A DNA stretch of 64,000 nucleotides, from positions 186,001-250,000 of the forward strand of contig NZ_JADDUE010000003.1 in assembly GCF_016526145.1 (NCBI RefSeq), given 5' to 3'. Source of the DNA: Saccharopolyspora galaxeae (lineage in GTDB: Bacteria; Actinomycetota; Actinomycetes; Mycobacteriales; Pseudonocardiaceae). The stretch's first letter is position 1. The number at the start of each line of letters is the position of its first letter. Shown one piece after another: positions 40,889 through 49,020 of this stretch. The notes under the pieces are model-generated. The model did not search any database. It saw nothing but the letters and a program-made list of their open reading frames with translations, and was not told the DNA's origin. The position numbers were made by a program, and so were the translations under genes.

Positions 40889-42100
40889 GTGATCAGGACA
40901 CCTGCGCTGCTGCTCGGCGGACTGCTGGCCGCCGCGATGCTGCCCACCGCGACGCCCGCCGATGCCGCGCAACCCGCGCCCGGCGCTGCGGAGCCCACGC
41001 CCGAAACCGCCCGACCGACGCCCGAGGCGACCGGAACGCCGCTGTCACCGGACAGCGGCCTCTACCCCACGTCGGTCCGGTTGGCGCACGCGGGCGAGGA
41101 CAACGGCGCGGTGCTGACCGGAACCGTCAGCTTCGGCGCGGACGGCGGCTCCGCCCGCTTCTACGAGAGCACCGACGAAGGCGCGACGTTCGACGAGGTC
41201 GGCCGGATCACCGACCCGGCCTTCGCGGGCGGCTTGTGCTGCGGCAGCATGCTCGAACTCCCCCGCCAGGTCGGCGATCTGCCGGAAGGCACGCTGCTGT
41301 GGACCGCGAGCGTCGGCGCCAACCCCGAAGACCGGCGGATGTCGCTGCCGGTGTGGCAGAGCCAGGACCGGGGGCGGACCTGGTCGTACTTGTCGACCTG
41401 CGCGACCGCGCCGGGCACCGGAGGCCATTGGGAACCGGAGCTGTTCGTCGACGACGCGGGCGCGCTGGGCTGCTACTTCGCCGACGAGAACGACCCGGAG
41501 CACAGCCAGAAGTTGCAGCGCGCGGTCTCGACCGACGGTGTGAACTGGGCCGCCCCGGAACCCGTCGTGGAACTGGCGGATCCGGCGCTGCGTCCCGGGA
41601 TGCCGGTGGTCCGACGGCTGCCGGACGGTCGCGCCTACCTGTCCTACGAGATCTGCGGCGCCGAGGGCCCGCACATCTGCGCCGCGCACTTCCGGCTCTC
41701 CGACGACGGGGCGGACTGGGGCGATCCCGCCGCGCAGGACCCGCTGCTCACCTTGGGCGACGGCCGGTATTTCGCACACGCGCCGAAGATCACCGTCATC
41801 GACGACGGCACATCCGACGGGCGGCTGATCACGGTCGGCCAGGAGTTGCGCAACGCCGACGGAACGGTCGCCGAAGGCAACGGCGCAACGCTGTTCGCCA
41901 GCGACGAGCCCGGCGCCAACGACAACGTGGCACTGCCCGCTCCGGTCGAAGTACCGGGCGCGCGCGACGAACCCTGCCCGAACTACAGCTCGTCGCTGGC
42001 TCCACTGGCCGATTCCGGCCGGATCCTCGAAGTCGCCACCGACTACGACGAGAACGGAACTTGCCGCGCCTACTTCGCCACCGGAGACCTGACCGGCTAA
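40889..42100 (+). CDS. Secreted sialidase-like beta-propeller protein
   Basis: 403 residues from GTG 40889 (GGGGAGGA upstream; ATG 40874 also in frame). A Sec signal peptide (LLLGGLLAAAMLPTATPADA) is followed by a Pro/Thr/Glu-rich linker. Two Asp-box-like motifs, STDEGATFDEV and SQDRGRTWSYL (S-x-D-x-G-x-T-W), indicate BNR repeats of a six-bladed sialidase/neuraminidase-type propeller. The conserved Arg triad and Tyr nucleophile of true sialidases are not obvious, so it may bind or cut other glycans. Several Cys pairs fit an extracellular protein. Confidence 0.7.
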   Translation: MIRTPALLLGGLLAAAMLPTATPADAAQPAPGAAEPTPETARPTPEATGTPLSPDSGLYPTSVRLAHAGEDNGAVLTGTVSFGADGGSARFYESTDEGATFDEVGRITDPAFAGGLCCGSMLELPRQVGDLPEGTLLWTASVGANPEDRRMSLPVWQSQDRGRTWSYLSTCATAPGTGGHWEPELFVDDAGALGCYFADENDPEHSQKLQRAVSTDGVNWAAPEPVVELADPALRPGMPVVRRLPDGRAYLSYEICGAEGPHICAAHFRLSDDGADWGDPAAQDPLLTLGDGRYFAHAPKITVIDDGTSDGRLITVGQELRNADGTVAEGNGATLFASDEPGANDNVALPAPVEVPGARDEPCPNYSSSLAPLADSGRILEVATDYDENGTCRAYFATGDLTG

Positions 42101-42328
42101 GCGGGCTGGCCCGTCCGCGCCTACTTCACGGGGCCAACTGTCCGAGGCTCCGCTGACGTTGCCGCGGAGACCAGCAGGCTCGTGTCCGCCGAACTGCTCG
42201 ATCTCCGCACCCGCGTCCACGCCCACATCACCGCTGTCATGAACGAAACGTGACCTCGAAGCGCACGATTGCTTCGTTGCACGGTTCGATGTAGGTGGTC
42301 GCGTGCACGGCTGCTCGCCGTGGACGGT

Positions 42329-42721
42329 TCACTCGCCGGTTTGCTGCGCGATCTGGATCAGGTTGCCGCAGGTGTCGTCGAGCACGGCGGTGGTCACCGG
42401 GCCCATGTCGGTGGGTTCTTGGGTGAAACGCACGCCGAGGTCGCGCAGCCGCTCGTACTCGGCGTCGACGTCGTCGACGGCGAACGAGGTCCACGGGATG
42501 CCGTCGGCGACGAGCGCCTCCTTGAACGGCCCGGCCGCGGGGTGGCCGCTGGGTTCGAGCACCAGCTCGGTGCCGTCCGGGTCCTGCGGGGACACCACGG
42601 TCAGCCACCGCGGCCCGCCCACCGGGATGTCGTGCTTCTGCTGGAAACCAAGCACCTCGGTGTAGAACCGCCGGCCCTTCTCCTGGTCGTCGACGAGCAC
42701 GCTCGCGAGGTTGATCCGCAT
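42329..42721 (-). CDS. VOC (glyoxalase/bleomycin-resistance) family protein
   Basis: 130 residues from ATG 42721 behind GAGGG. The pattern MRINLASVLVDDQEKGRRFY, TEVLGFQQKHDIPVG, GTELVLEP and DVDAEYERLRDLGVRFTQEP, then LDDTCGNLIQIAQ, is the paired beta-alpha-beta-beta-beta layout of VOC proteins. Such small VOC proteins are often isomerases, dioxygenase-like enzymes or binding proteins for toxins. It is transcribed in the same direction as, and 42 bp after, the GntR gene of the sugar-acid locus; a role in that pathway is possible but not shown. Confidence 0.88.
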   Translation of the reverse strand: MRINLASVLVDDQEKGRRFYTEVLGFQQKHDIPVGGPRWLTVVSPQDPDGTELVLEPSGHPAAGPFKEALVADGIPWTSFAVDDVDAEYERLRDLGVRFTQEPTDMGPVTTAVLDDTCGNLIQIAQQTGE

Positions 42722-42762
42722 GTCGATCCCTCTTCTCGTCCGTTGCCGGGGCACCGCAGACC

Positions 42763-43497
42763 TCAACGCACATCCTCGTCGTCCGCCACTCCGTGCAACC
42801 GGCCCAGCACCCAGCTTTCGACATCGGCGACGTGGCGGGTCGCGGCGACGAACGCCGCCATGCTGTCCCGATCCTGCAGTGCGCGGTAGATGTCGTTGTG
42901 CTGCTGGTGAGTCCGGGTGAGCACGTCGTCTTTGACCAGCGCTCGCCAGATCCGCGCGCGGGCGGTGCGCTGCGCGACGGTTCCGGCCAGCGATTGCAGA
43001 GTCCGGTTGCCCGCGGCGGCGACGATGCCCGAGTGGAACGCCAAGTCCTCGGCGACCAGCTCCTGCGGGTCGCGCAGCGTGCGCATCCGTTCGATCCGAT
43101 CGCCCAGTTCCGCCAGCTGCGCCTCGTCGATGCGGGTGGCGGCCAGCGAGGTGGCGCCCGGCTCCACCACCCGGCGGCACTCGAACAGCTCCCGCAGGCC
43201 GGTGTCGTGCGAAAGCTGCAGGAACCGGCCGATCGCGTCGACCACCCGGTCCGGGCGCAGATCGGTGACGAAGGTGCCCGCGCCGTGCCGGACCTCCAGC
43301 ACCCCTGCCATCGTCAGCGCGCGCACCGCCTCGCGCAGCGACAGCCGGGAAAGCTCCAGGTCGCTCGCCAGCGCAGTCTCCGGCGGTAGCTTCTGGCCTG
43401 GTGCGAACTCGCCGGACTCGATGCGGCGCTTGATCCGGTCGATCGCCTCGTCGACGACGCTGCTGCCGACGGTTTCCGGGCTGGACATGCCGGCCAT
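42763..43497 (-). CDS. GntR-family regulator, FadR subgroup, of the sugar-acid locus
   Basis: 244 residues from ATG 43497 (ATG 43488 also possible). Winged HTH: IKRRIESGEFAPGQKLPPET, LASDLELSRLSLREAVRALT, MAGVLEVRHGAGTFV. FCD ligand domain: LFECRRVVEPGATSLAATRI, DLAFHSGIVAAAGNRTLQSL, THQQHNDIYRALQDRDSMAA. It lies 20 bp downstream of the fuconate-dehydratase-like gene in the same operon, so it most likely controls that operon and the divergent MFS/KdaD genes in response to an aldonic acid. An inverted repeat, TCTTGA-N6-TCAAGA, in the shared promoter gap is a possible site. Confidence 0.9.
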   Translation of the reverse strand: MAGMSSPETVGSSVVDEAIDRIKRRIESGEFAPGQKLPPETALASDLELSRLSLREAVRALTMAGVLEVRHGAGTFVTDLRPDRVVDAIGRFLQLSHDTGLRELFECRRVVEPGATSLAATRIDEAQLAELGDRIERMRTLRDPQELVAEDLAFHSGIVAAAGNRTLQSLAGTVAQRTARARIWRALVKDDVLTRTHQQHNDIYRALQDRDSMAAFVAATRHVADVESWVLGRLHGVADDEDVR

Positions 43498-43517
43498 CTT
43501 CGCGCCCCGCCCGGGAG

Positions 43518-44816
43518 TCAGGCCCACTCGGGGCCGTCGGGATAGCTGAACCGCCGCAGCGAGTCCCGGTGGATCTGCGAGCTGTATCCGGGACGTTCCG
43601 GCGGCAGGTAGTGGTCGTCGCGCAGCCGCACCGGATCCACGAAGTGCTCGTGCAGGTGGTCGACGTACTCCACCACCCGGTCTTCCAGATTCCCGCTCAC
43701 CGCAACGTAATCGAAGATCGACAGGTGCTGCACCAGCTCGCACAAGCCCACTCCCCCGGCGTGCGGGCAGATCGGCACGCCGCGCGCGGCCGCGAGCAGG
43801 ATGACCGCGACGGCCTCGTTCACCCCAGCCAGGCGGCAAGCGTCGATCTGGCAGATGCCGAGCGCTTCGGCCTGCAAGAACTGCTTGAACATCACCGCGT
43901 TGTGCCCGTGCTCGCCGGTGGCGACGTGCGTGGGGGCGATGGCGCGCTGGATCGCGGCGTGCCCGAGCACGTCGTCCGGGCTGGTCGGTTCCTCGAACCA
44001 ATGGATGTCGAACTCGGCGAGCCCGCGGTGCCAGTCGATCGCCTCCTGCACCCCGAGGGTCTGGTTCGCGTCGATCATCAACCGCCGGTCCGGGCCGAGC
44101 ACTTCCCGCGCGATGCGGCAGCGCCGCTGGTCGTCGGCCAGGTTCGCGCCGACCTTGAGCTTCACCGAATCCCACCCGGCGGCGACGGCCTGTTGGCACA
44201 GCCTGCGCAGCTTCTCGTCGTCGTAGCCGAGCCAGCCCGCGCTGGTGGTGTAAGCCGGGTAGCCGTCGCGGCGGATCTCGGATTCCCTTGCGGCGCGGCC
44301 GGATTCGGCGCGCTGCAGCATCTCCAGCGCGGCCTGCGGGCTGAGTTCGTCGCGCAGGTAGCGCCAGTCCACCAGGTCCACGATCTGCTGCGGCGACATG
44401 TCGGCCAGCAGCTTCCACACCGGTTTGCCCGCCAGCTTCGCGGCCAGGTCCCACCCGGCGTTGACGACCGCCGCGGTGGCCAGGTGCAGCACGCCCTTGT
44501 CCGGGCCGAGCCAGCGCAGCTGGCTGTCCGCGGCCAGGTGCCTGGCGAATCCGCCCAGGTCGTCGGTGATGTCGGAAAGCGCCATGCCGCGGACGCGCTC
44601 GGCCACCTGCCGCGCGGCGGTGACGACCAGGTCGGTGCCGCGGCCGATGGTGAAGGTGAACCCGTGCGCCTCCGGCACGTGCGGGTCGTCGGTGTGCAGC
44701 ACGACGTAGGCGGCCGAGTAGTCCGGCGCCGGGTTCATCGCGTCGGACCCGTCGAGCTCCCGCGAGGTGGGGAACCGCAGATCGACGGTCTCGACATCGA
44801 CGATGCGCGCGGTCAT
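43518..44816 (-). CDS. L-fuconate dehydratase-like enolase-superfamily enzyme
   Basis: 432 residues from ATG 44816. Enolase-superfamily residues are visible: WDSVKLKVGANLADDQRRCR (K-x-K), LMIDANQTLGV (D-A-N-Q), HWFEEPTSPDD (E), ATGEHGHN (E) and VPICPHAGGVGLCEL (catalytic His). The N-terminal TSRELDGSDAMNPAPDYSAA and the FTIGRG block match bacterial L-fuconate dehydratase/human ENOSF1. These enzymes remove water from L-fuconate, and often from D-arabinonate or L-galactonate, giving 2-keto-3-deoxy acids. First gene of a minus-strand operon; divergent from an MFS transporter. Confidence 0.88.
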   Translation of the reverse strand: MTARIVDVETVDLRFPTSRELDGSDAMNPAPDYSAAYVVLHTDDPHVPEAHGFTFTIGRGTDLVVTAARQVAERVRGMALSDITDDLGGFARHLAADSQLRWLGPDKGVLHLATAAVVNAGWDLAAKLAGKPVWKLLADMSPQQIVDLVDWRYLRDELSPQAALEMLQRAESGRAARESEIRRDGYPAYTTSAGWLGYDDEKLRRLCQQAVAAGWDSVKLKVGANLADDQRRCRIAREVLGPDRRLMIDANQTLGVQEAIDWHRGLAEFDIHWFEEPTSPDDVLGHAAIQRAIAPTHVATGEHGHNAVMFKQFLQAEALGICQIDACRLAGVNEAVAVILLAAARGVPICPHAGGVGLCELVQHLSIFDYVAVSGNLEDRVVEYVDHLHEHFVDPVRLRDDHYLPPERPGYSSQIHRDSLRRFSYPDGPEWA

Positions 44817-45143
44817 CGGCTCGCTCCCTGCATCCGGTTGCCGGTACGCGAGCCAACTCATCAGATCTCTTGACCGGAATCAAGACCGCGAACCCTTGAA
44901 AACGCGATCCGGATCACCATACTGTCTGCGCGCTCCATCAACGCTTGAACCCTTCACGCCCAGCGCAGCACTAGCCGTGGAACCGGAGTGAACGGCTTGT
45001 TCGTCCCAATAGATTGGACGAACGGTCCGTTCGCTCGCAGGAGCCCGGGAGCGGCGGCGCGCGAGGTGCCACTGCCCAGCCACTCACCCGGACCGAAGTC
45101 ATCTGAGCATTCGCACTCGTCTGCAACGACGCAGGAGGTCGTA
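44817..45143. promoter_or_regulatory. Divergent promoter region of the sugar-acid locus
   Basis: TCTTGA/TCAAGA (44868-44873 and 44880-44885, 6-nt spacer) and GATCCGGATC (44905-44914) are palindromes close to the dehydratase start and may be regulator sites. A 51-bp palindromic repeat follows at 44986-45036. AGGAGG at 45133-45138 is the ribosome site that places the transporter start at GTG 45144. Confidence 0.5.
44986..45036. repeat. 51-bp palindromic intergenic element, copy 2
   Basis: Left arm GAGTGAACGGCTTGTTCGTC, centre CCAATAGATTGG, right arm ACGAACGGTCCGTTCGCTC. Almost the same as copy 4 (62651-62701), with the same length. Unusually, it lies between divergent genes. Confidence 0.8.
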
Positions 45144-46451
45144 GTGCGCACGTCGTCCGCCGAGGCCGTTCGCCGCAAGGTCTCCCGGCGCCTGCTGCCC
45201 ACGCTGTTCGTGATGTTCGTACTGTCCTTTTTGGACCGCACGAACGTTTCGCTGGTCAAGGAGCACCTGGAGGTCGATCTGGGCATCGGCGCCGCCGCCT
45301 ACGGGTTCGGCGCCGGGGTGTTCTTCATCGGCTACGCGGTGCTCGGCGTGCCGTCGAACCTGGTGCTGCACCGCTTCGGCGCGCGCCGCTGGCTGGCGCT
45401 GATCATGCTGGTGTGGGGTGTGCTGTCGTGCGCGATGGCGCTGGTGACCGGGCCGGTGAGCTTCTACGTGCTGCGGCTGCTGCTCGGCGCGGCCGAGGCC
45501 GGGTTCTTCCCCGGCGTGATCCTCTACATCACCTACTGGTTCCCGGCGCGGGAACGCGGCCGGGCGACGGGACTTTTCCAGTCGGCGGTCGCGATCGCCA
45601 GCATCATCGGCAATCCGCTCGGTGGTTACCTGCTGGGCCTGCACGGCGCGGGCGGGATCGCCGGGTGGCAGTGGATGTTCCTGCTGGAGGGCGTGCCGAC
45701 CGCGTTGCTGGCGCTGGCGGTGCCGTGGCTGCTGACCGACCGGCCCGCCGACGCGAAATGGCTCAGCGAAGCCGAACGCGAGCAGCTCACCGCACGCATC
45801 GCGGCCGACGAACCACCGGAATCGGCCGCGCCGCCGAAGCGGGCCGGTGAGGTCGTGCGGGACACGCGCGTGCTGCGGCTGATGTTCATCTACTTCGCGA
45901 TCCAGATCGGGCTCTACGGCGTGACGTTCTGGCTGCCCGCGCTGGTGCGCCGCATCGGCGGGCTCGGCGATCTGGGCACCGGGTTCGTCTCCGCGCTGCC
46001 GTGGCTGTTCGCGCTGGCGGGTGTGCTGGTCCTGCCGTGGTGGTCGGACCGGACCGGGAATCGGCGCGGGCCGCTGGGACTCGCGTTGGCGATGACCGTG
46101 GTCGGGCTGGTCGGCGCGGTGCTGTTGCCGCCGGTGGCCGCGGTGGGCGCGCTGTGCGTGGCCGCTTTCGGTTTTCTGGGCTCGCAGCCGGTGTTCTGGA
46201 CGGTTCCGCCGACGATCCTCACTGGAGCGCAAGGCGCGGGCACGATCGCGCTGATCTCCGGGCTGGGCAACGTGGGCGGATTCGTCGGGCCGTACGTCAT
46301 GGGGGTCACCGAGAGCACCACCGGTTCCGGAACGGCCGGGTTGTACGTGATCGCGGCCGTCGTCGCGGCCGGAATCGTCACCACGTTCTCGTTGCGGTGG
46401 CTGACCGAACGCACCACCGGACCGTCCACATCAGACCTCGAAGTCGCCTGA
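45144..46451 (+). CDS. MFS transporter, ACS (anion:cation symporter) family
   Basis: 435 residues from GTG 45144 with AGGAGG 5-10 nt upstream; the open frame runs back to 44988 through the palindrome and is rejected as start. Twelve hydrophobic segments in two halves are evident. The N-terminal RRLLPTLFVMFVLSFLDRTN (start of helix 1 with the D-R-x-N motif) and GAAEAGFFPGVILYITYWFP are ACS-family signatures seen in galactonate, glucarate and tartrate permeases. Probably imports the sugar acid handled by the neighbouring dehydratase and KdaD-like protein. Confidence 0.9.
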   Translation: MRTSSAEAVRRKVSRRLLPTLFVMFVLSFLDRTNVSLVKEHLEVDLGIGAAAYGFGAGVFFIGYAVLGVPSNLVLHRFGARRWLALIMLVWGVLSCAMALVTGPVSFYVLRLLLGAAEAGFFPGVILYITYWFPARERGRATGLFQSAVAIASIIGNPLGGYLLGLHGAGGIAGWQWMFLLEGVPTALLALAVPWLLTDRPADAKWLSEAEREQLTARIAADEPPESAAPPKRAGEVVRDTRVLRLMFIYFAIQIGLYGVTFWLPALVRRIGGLGDLGTGFVSALPWLFALAGVLVLPWWSDRTGNRRGPLGLALAMTVVGLVGAVLLPPVAAVGALCVAAFGFLGSQPVFWTVPPTILTGAQGAGTIALISGLGNVGGFVGPYVMGVTESTTGSGTAGLYVIAAVVAAGIVTTFSLRWLTERTTGPSTSDLEVA

Positions 46452-46462
46452 CAGGAGGACCG

Positions 46463-47356
46463 ATGCACATCGTGCGCTACGCCGACCGCCACAACGAAAT
46501 CCACATCGGACTGATGGAAGGCGAATCAGTGCGCCGGCTCCCCGGCGTGCGGCGAATCGCCGACCTGCTGCGGCTGTCCACCGCCGAACTCCGCGCGATG
46601 GAGCCGGCGGCCGAACCGGCGGGTGCGGTGCGGCTGCTGCCGCCGGTCGACGGGCACACCGAGATCTGGGCCGCCGGAGTCACCTACGAGCGCTCCAAGC
46701 AGGCGCGGATGGAGGAAAGCAGCGAGCAGTCCGTCTACGACCGGGTCTACCTCGCCGAACGACCGGAACTGTTCTTCAAGGCACAGCCCTGGCGAGTGGT
46801 CACCGACGGCGAGGCGATCGGAGTGCGCGCCGACTCACCGCTGAACGTGCCCGAACCGGAGCTGGCGGTGTTCGCCAACTCCGCCGGGGAGATCGTCGGC
46901 TACGGCGTGTGCAACGACGTCAGCTCGCGCTCCATCGAGGGCGAGAACCCGCTTTACCTGCCGCAGGCCAAGGTTTACGCGGGCAGCTGCGCGCTGGCAC
47001 CCGGCATCCGGCCCGCGTGGGAGGTCGACCCGGCCGGCCTGGAGATCAGCCTGGAGGTGTTCCGCGCCGACGAATCCTGCTTCGAGGGAAAGGTGCACAC
47101 CTCCGCGCTGCACCGCGGCTGCGAAGTGCTGGTCGAGCACCTGTTCCGCGGGCAGCCGTTCCCGCACGGCGCGGTGCTGGCCACCGGAACCGGCATCGTG
47201 CCCGAGATGGACTTCAACCTGCGCCGCGGAGACGTCGTGCGGATCGGCATCAGCGAGGTCGGCAGCCTCACCAACCAGGTCACCGACGTGCGGACCGAAC
47301 TGGACTGGCTCGCGGGCACGCTCGACGCACCGCACGCACGGCAATCCGTGGTGTGA
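46463..47356 (+). CDS. FAH-family protein, 2-keto-3-deoxy-D-arabinonate dehydratase-like
   Basis: 297 residues from ATG 46463 behind AGGAGG, 11 bp after the transporter. The C-terminal FAH domain includes WAAGVTYERSKQARMEES, RPELFFKAQPWRVV, PEPELAVFANSAGEIVGYG (metal-binding E-x-E), NDVSSRSIEGENPLYLPQAK and ATGTGIVPEMDF. The Y-x-R-S-x-x-A-R-M-E-E-S and E-N-P-L-Y-L-P-Q strings recall KdaD of Sulfolobus, which converts 2-keto-3-deoxy-D-arabinonate to 2-oxoglutarate semialdehyde. Alternative: hydrolase of 2,4-diketo-3-deoxy-fuconate. Either fits the dehydratase next door; the first also fits the semialdehyde dehydrogenase at 16.2 kb. Confidence 0.85.
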   Translation: MHIVRYADRHNEIHIGLMEGESVRRLPGVRRIADLLRLSTAELRAMEPAAEPAGAVRLLPPVDGHTEIWAAGVTYERSKQARMEESSEQSVYDRVYLAERPELFFKAQPWRVVTDGEAIGVRADSPLNVPEPELAVFANSAGEIVGYGVCNDVSSRSIEGENPLYLPQAKVYAGSCALAPGIRPAWEVDPAGLEISLEVFRADESCFEGKVHTSALHRGCEVLVEHLFRGQPFPHGAVLATGTGIVPEMDFNLRRGDVVRIGISEVGSLTNQVTDVRTELDWLAGTLDAPHARQSVV

Positions 47357-47361
47357 CGGGC

Positions 47362-48876
47362 TCACCGCGGCGCGAACTCGGCCAGCCCGAACACCTCGAA
47401 CAGCCGCCGCTGCGGCTCGGTCAGCTCGGTCAGCAACCGCCTGGTGCGCGGGCGCCCGCCGGTGGACGGGTAGCGCAGCACCACCTCGCGGATGCCGCCG
47501 AGCTGCTCGAACAGCTCCCGCACGGACAGGTCGAGACCGGCCCGCTCGGCCTCGTGGCGCATCACGTGCAGCACCGTCACGGCCAGCACCGAGATCATCC
47601 GCTGCACCTCGGCGGGTTCGGCGGGTCCTTCGGCGAGCCGGGCGAAGGTGGATTCCAGGTGGTAGCGGGCGCGGTAGGCGGTGACCAGCTCGGCAACCGG
47701 CCAGCCGTCCCGATCGGTGACCAGCAGCTGCTTGCCGAAGAACTCCTCGGCGACCCGCGCGCGGGCGGCTTCGTCGACGTGCCAGCGCAGCCGCATCGGA
47801 TTCGCCTCCAGCGAGGTGACCAGCACCCGTTCCACCCAGCGCACGCGGGTGATCCGGGCGACCTCGGCCAGCGCCTGGTCGCGCGAGTGCCGGTAGGTTC
47901 CCGCGGCCAGCGCCTCGGCCAGGCCGTCGAGGCGCCGCGCCGCCTGGTTCAACGCCTGCGCGAAACCGCGCGCCTGCGCGGCGTGCAGGGTTTCGGAGTG
48001 GGTGAGCACCACCCGCCTGCTCACCCCGTCCACCACCGCGCGGGTGTCCAGCGCCGTCAAGCCCGGCAGCCGCCGCTCGTCCACGGCGGTGCGCGCCCCC
48101 GCGGTGTAGGCCAGCAGCTCGGGGTGGTCGGTCAGCAGCAGGCCCCCGACGAAACCCACGTCCGGGCTCGGCCCCGCGTGCGCGCCCGCGTCGAACACGG
48201 CGGTCACCTCGGCGCTGCCGCCGGCACGGTGGCGTTCGGCGAGCCGCCCGGCGACCGCGGCGTAGCGCTCGTCCCCGCCGCGCCGGTGGTCCTGGCTGCT
48301 CAGCGGGATCGCGCCGTCCCGGCTCACCAGCAGCGCCGAACCGGACAACCCGTCGGCCGAAGCATCGATCGTCGCCTGCGGCACGTCCACGACCAGTGCC
48401 GATCCGCCGCCGATCCGCTCGCGCACCGCGGCCGAGACCGCCTGCTCGATCCGCTGCCTGCGTTCCGGGTCGAGCCGCCGCAGCGCCCGCCGCGAACGCC
48501 CCTGCTCCCAAGCCTGCTCGGGCGCGCGGATCAGGTGGGTGAGCTCGCCCGAGTCCGTCCCCACCACGCGCTCCAGCACGGCCAGCGCCAGGTGCGTTCC
48601 CACCGAGACCGCTGAACGCTGCCTGCCGATCACTCCGTCGACGATCCCGGCGAGGTCCAGGGACCGGATCGTGCGCCACACCGCCGCCACATCACCGAAC
48701 GGCAACTGCCGGGTGCGCTCCGGTTCCGCCGCCGAACCGCCGAGCGACCCCGCGACGTCCTCGGCGGTACCGAGGTAGCGCTGCCCGACGATGCGCGGGC
48801 GGCCGTTCACCCGCCCGGACTCCGCGTAGTAGTAGTAAGTCCGCCCGCCGCGCCGCTTGCCGATGATCGACCCCAC
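47362..48876 (-). CDS. Solitary IS1634-like transposase-related protein
   Basis: 504 residues from GTG 48876; TATTAC upstream suggests leaderless translation. The N-terminal GGRTYYYYAESGRVNGRPRI then VGQRYLG is the typical start of IS1634-type transposases. TAVFDAGAHAG carries the likely first catalytic Asp, and YRARYHLESTFARL the expected Glu region. Its end is 5 bp from the KdaD-like stop, leaving no space for a terminal repeat, and I found no matching inverted ends or target duplication. It may be a degenerate or domesticated copy rather than an active insertion sequence. Confidence 0.7.
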   Translation of the reverse strand: MGSIIGKRRGGRTYYYYAESGRVNGRPRIVGQRYLGTAEDVAGSLGGSAAEPERTRQLPFGDVAAVWRTIRSLDLAGIVDGVIGRQRSAVSVGTHLALAVLERVVGTDSGELTHLIRAPEQAWEQGRSRRALRRLDPERRQRIEQAVSAAVRERIGGGSALVVDVPQATIDASADGLSGSALLVSRDGAIPLSSQDHRRGGDERYAAVAGRLAERHRAGGSAEVTAVFDAGAHAGPSPDVGFVGGLLLTDHPELLAYTAGARTAVDERRLPGLTALDTRAVVDGVSRRVVLTHSETLHAAQARGFAQALNQAARRLDGLAEALAAGTYRHSRDQALAEVARITRVRWVERVLVTSLEANPMRLRWHVDEAARARVAEEFFGKQLLVTDRDGWPVAELVTAYRARYHLESTFARLAEGPAEPAEVQRMISVLAVTVLHVMRHEAERAGLDLSVRELFEQLGGIREVVLRYPSTGGRPRTRRLLTELTEPQRRLFEVFGLAEFAPR

Positions 48877-49020
48877 GCTTTGGGTAATACACCCGCGCAG
48901 TGCTTCCCGCAACCACTCGCAGCTTCCTGACCAGGATCAACACGCTGCATGACCGGATGGTCACCGGACTCGCCGCGCACGCGCTGGCGGCCTGCGAGCG
49001 AGTCGGCCTAGCGTGCCGGT

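Noticed and set aside
44988-45143. N-terminal extension of the MFS transporter beginning at ATG 44988
   Set aside because: It runs through the 51-bp palindrome, has no ribosome site, and the family's helix 1 begins shortly after GTG 45144, which has AGGAGG upstream.
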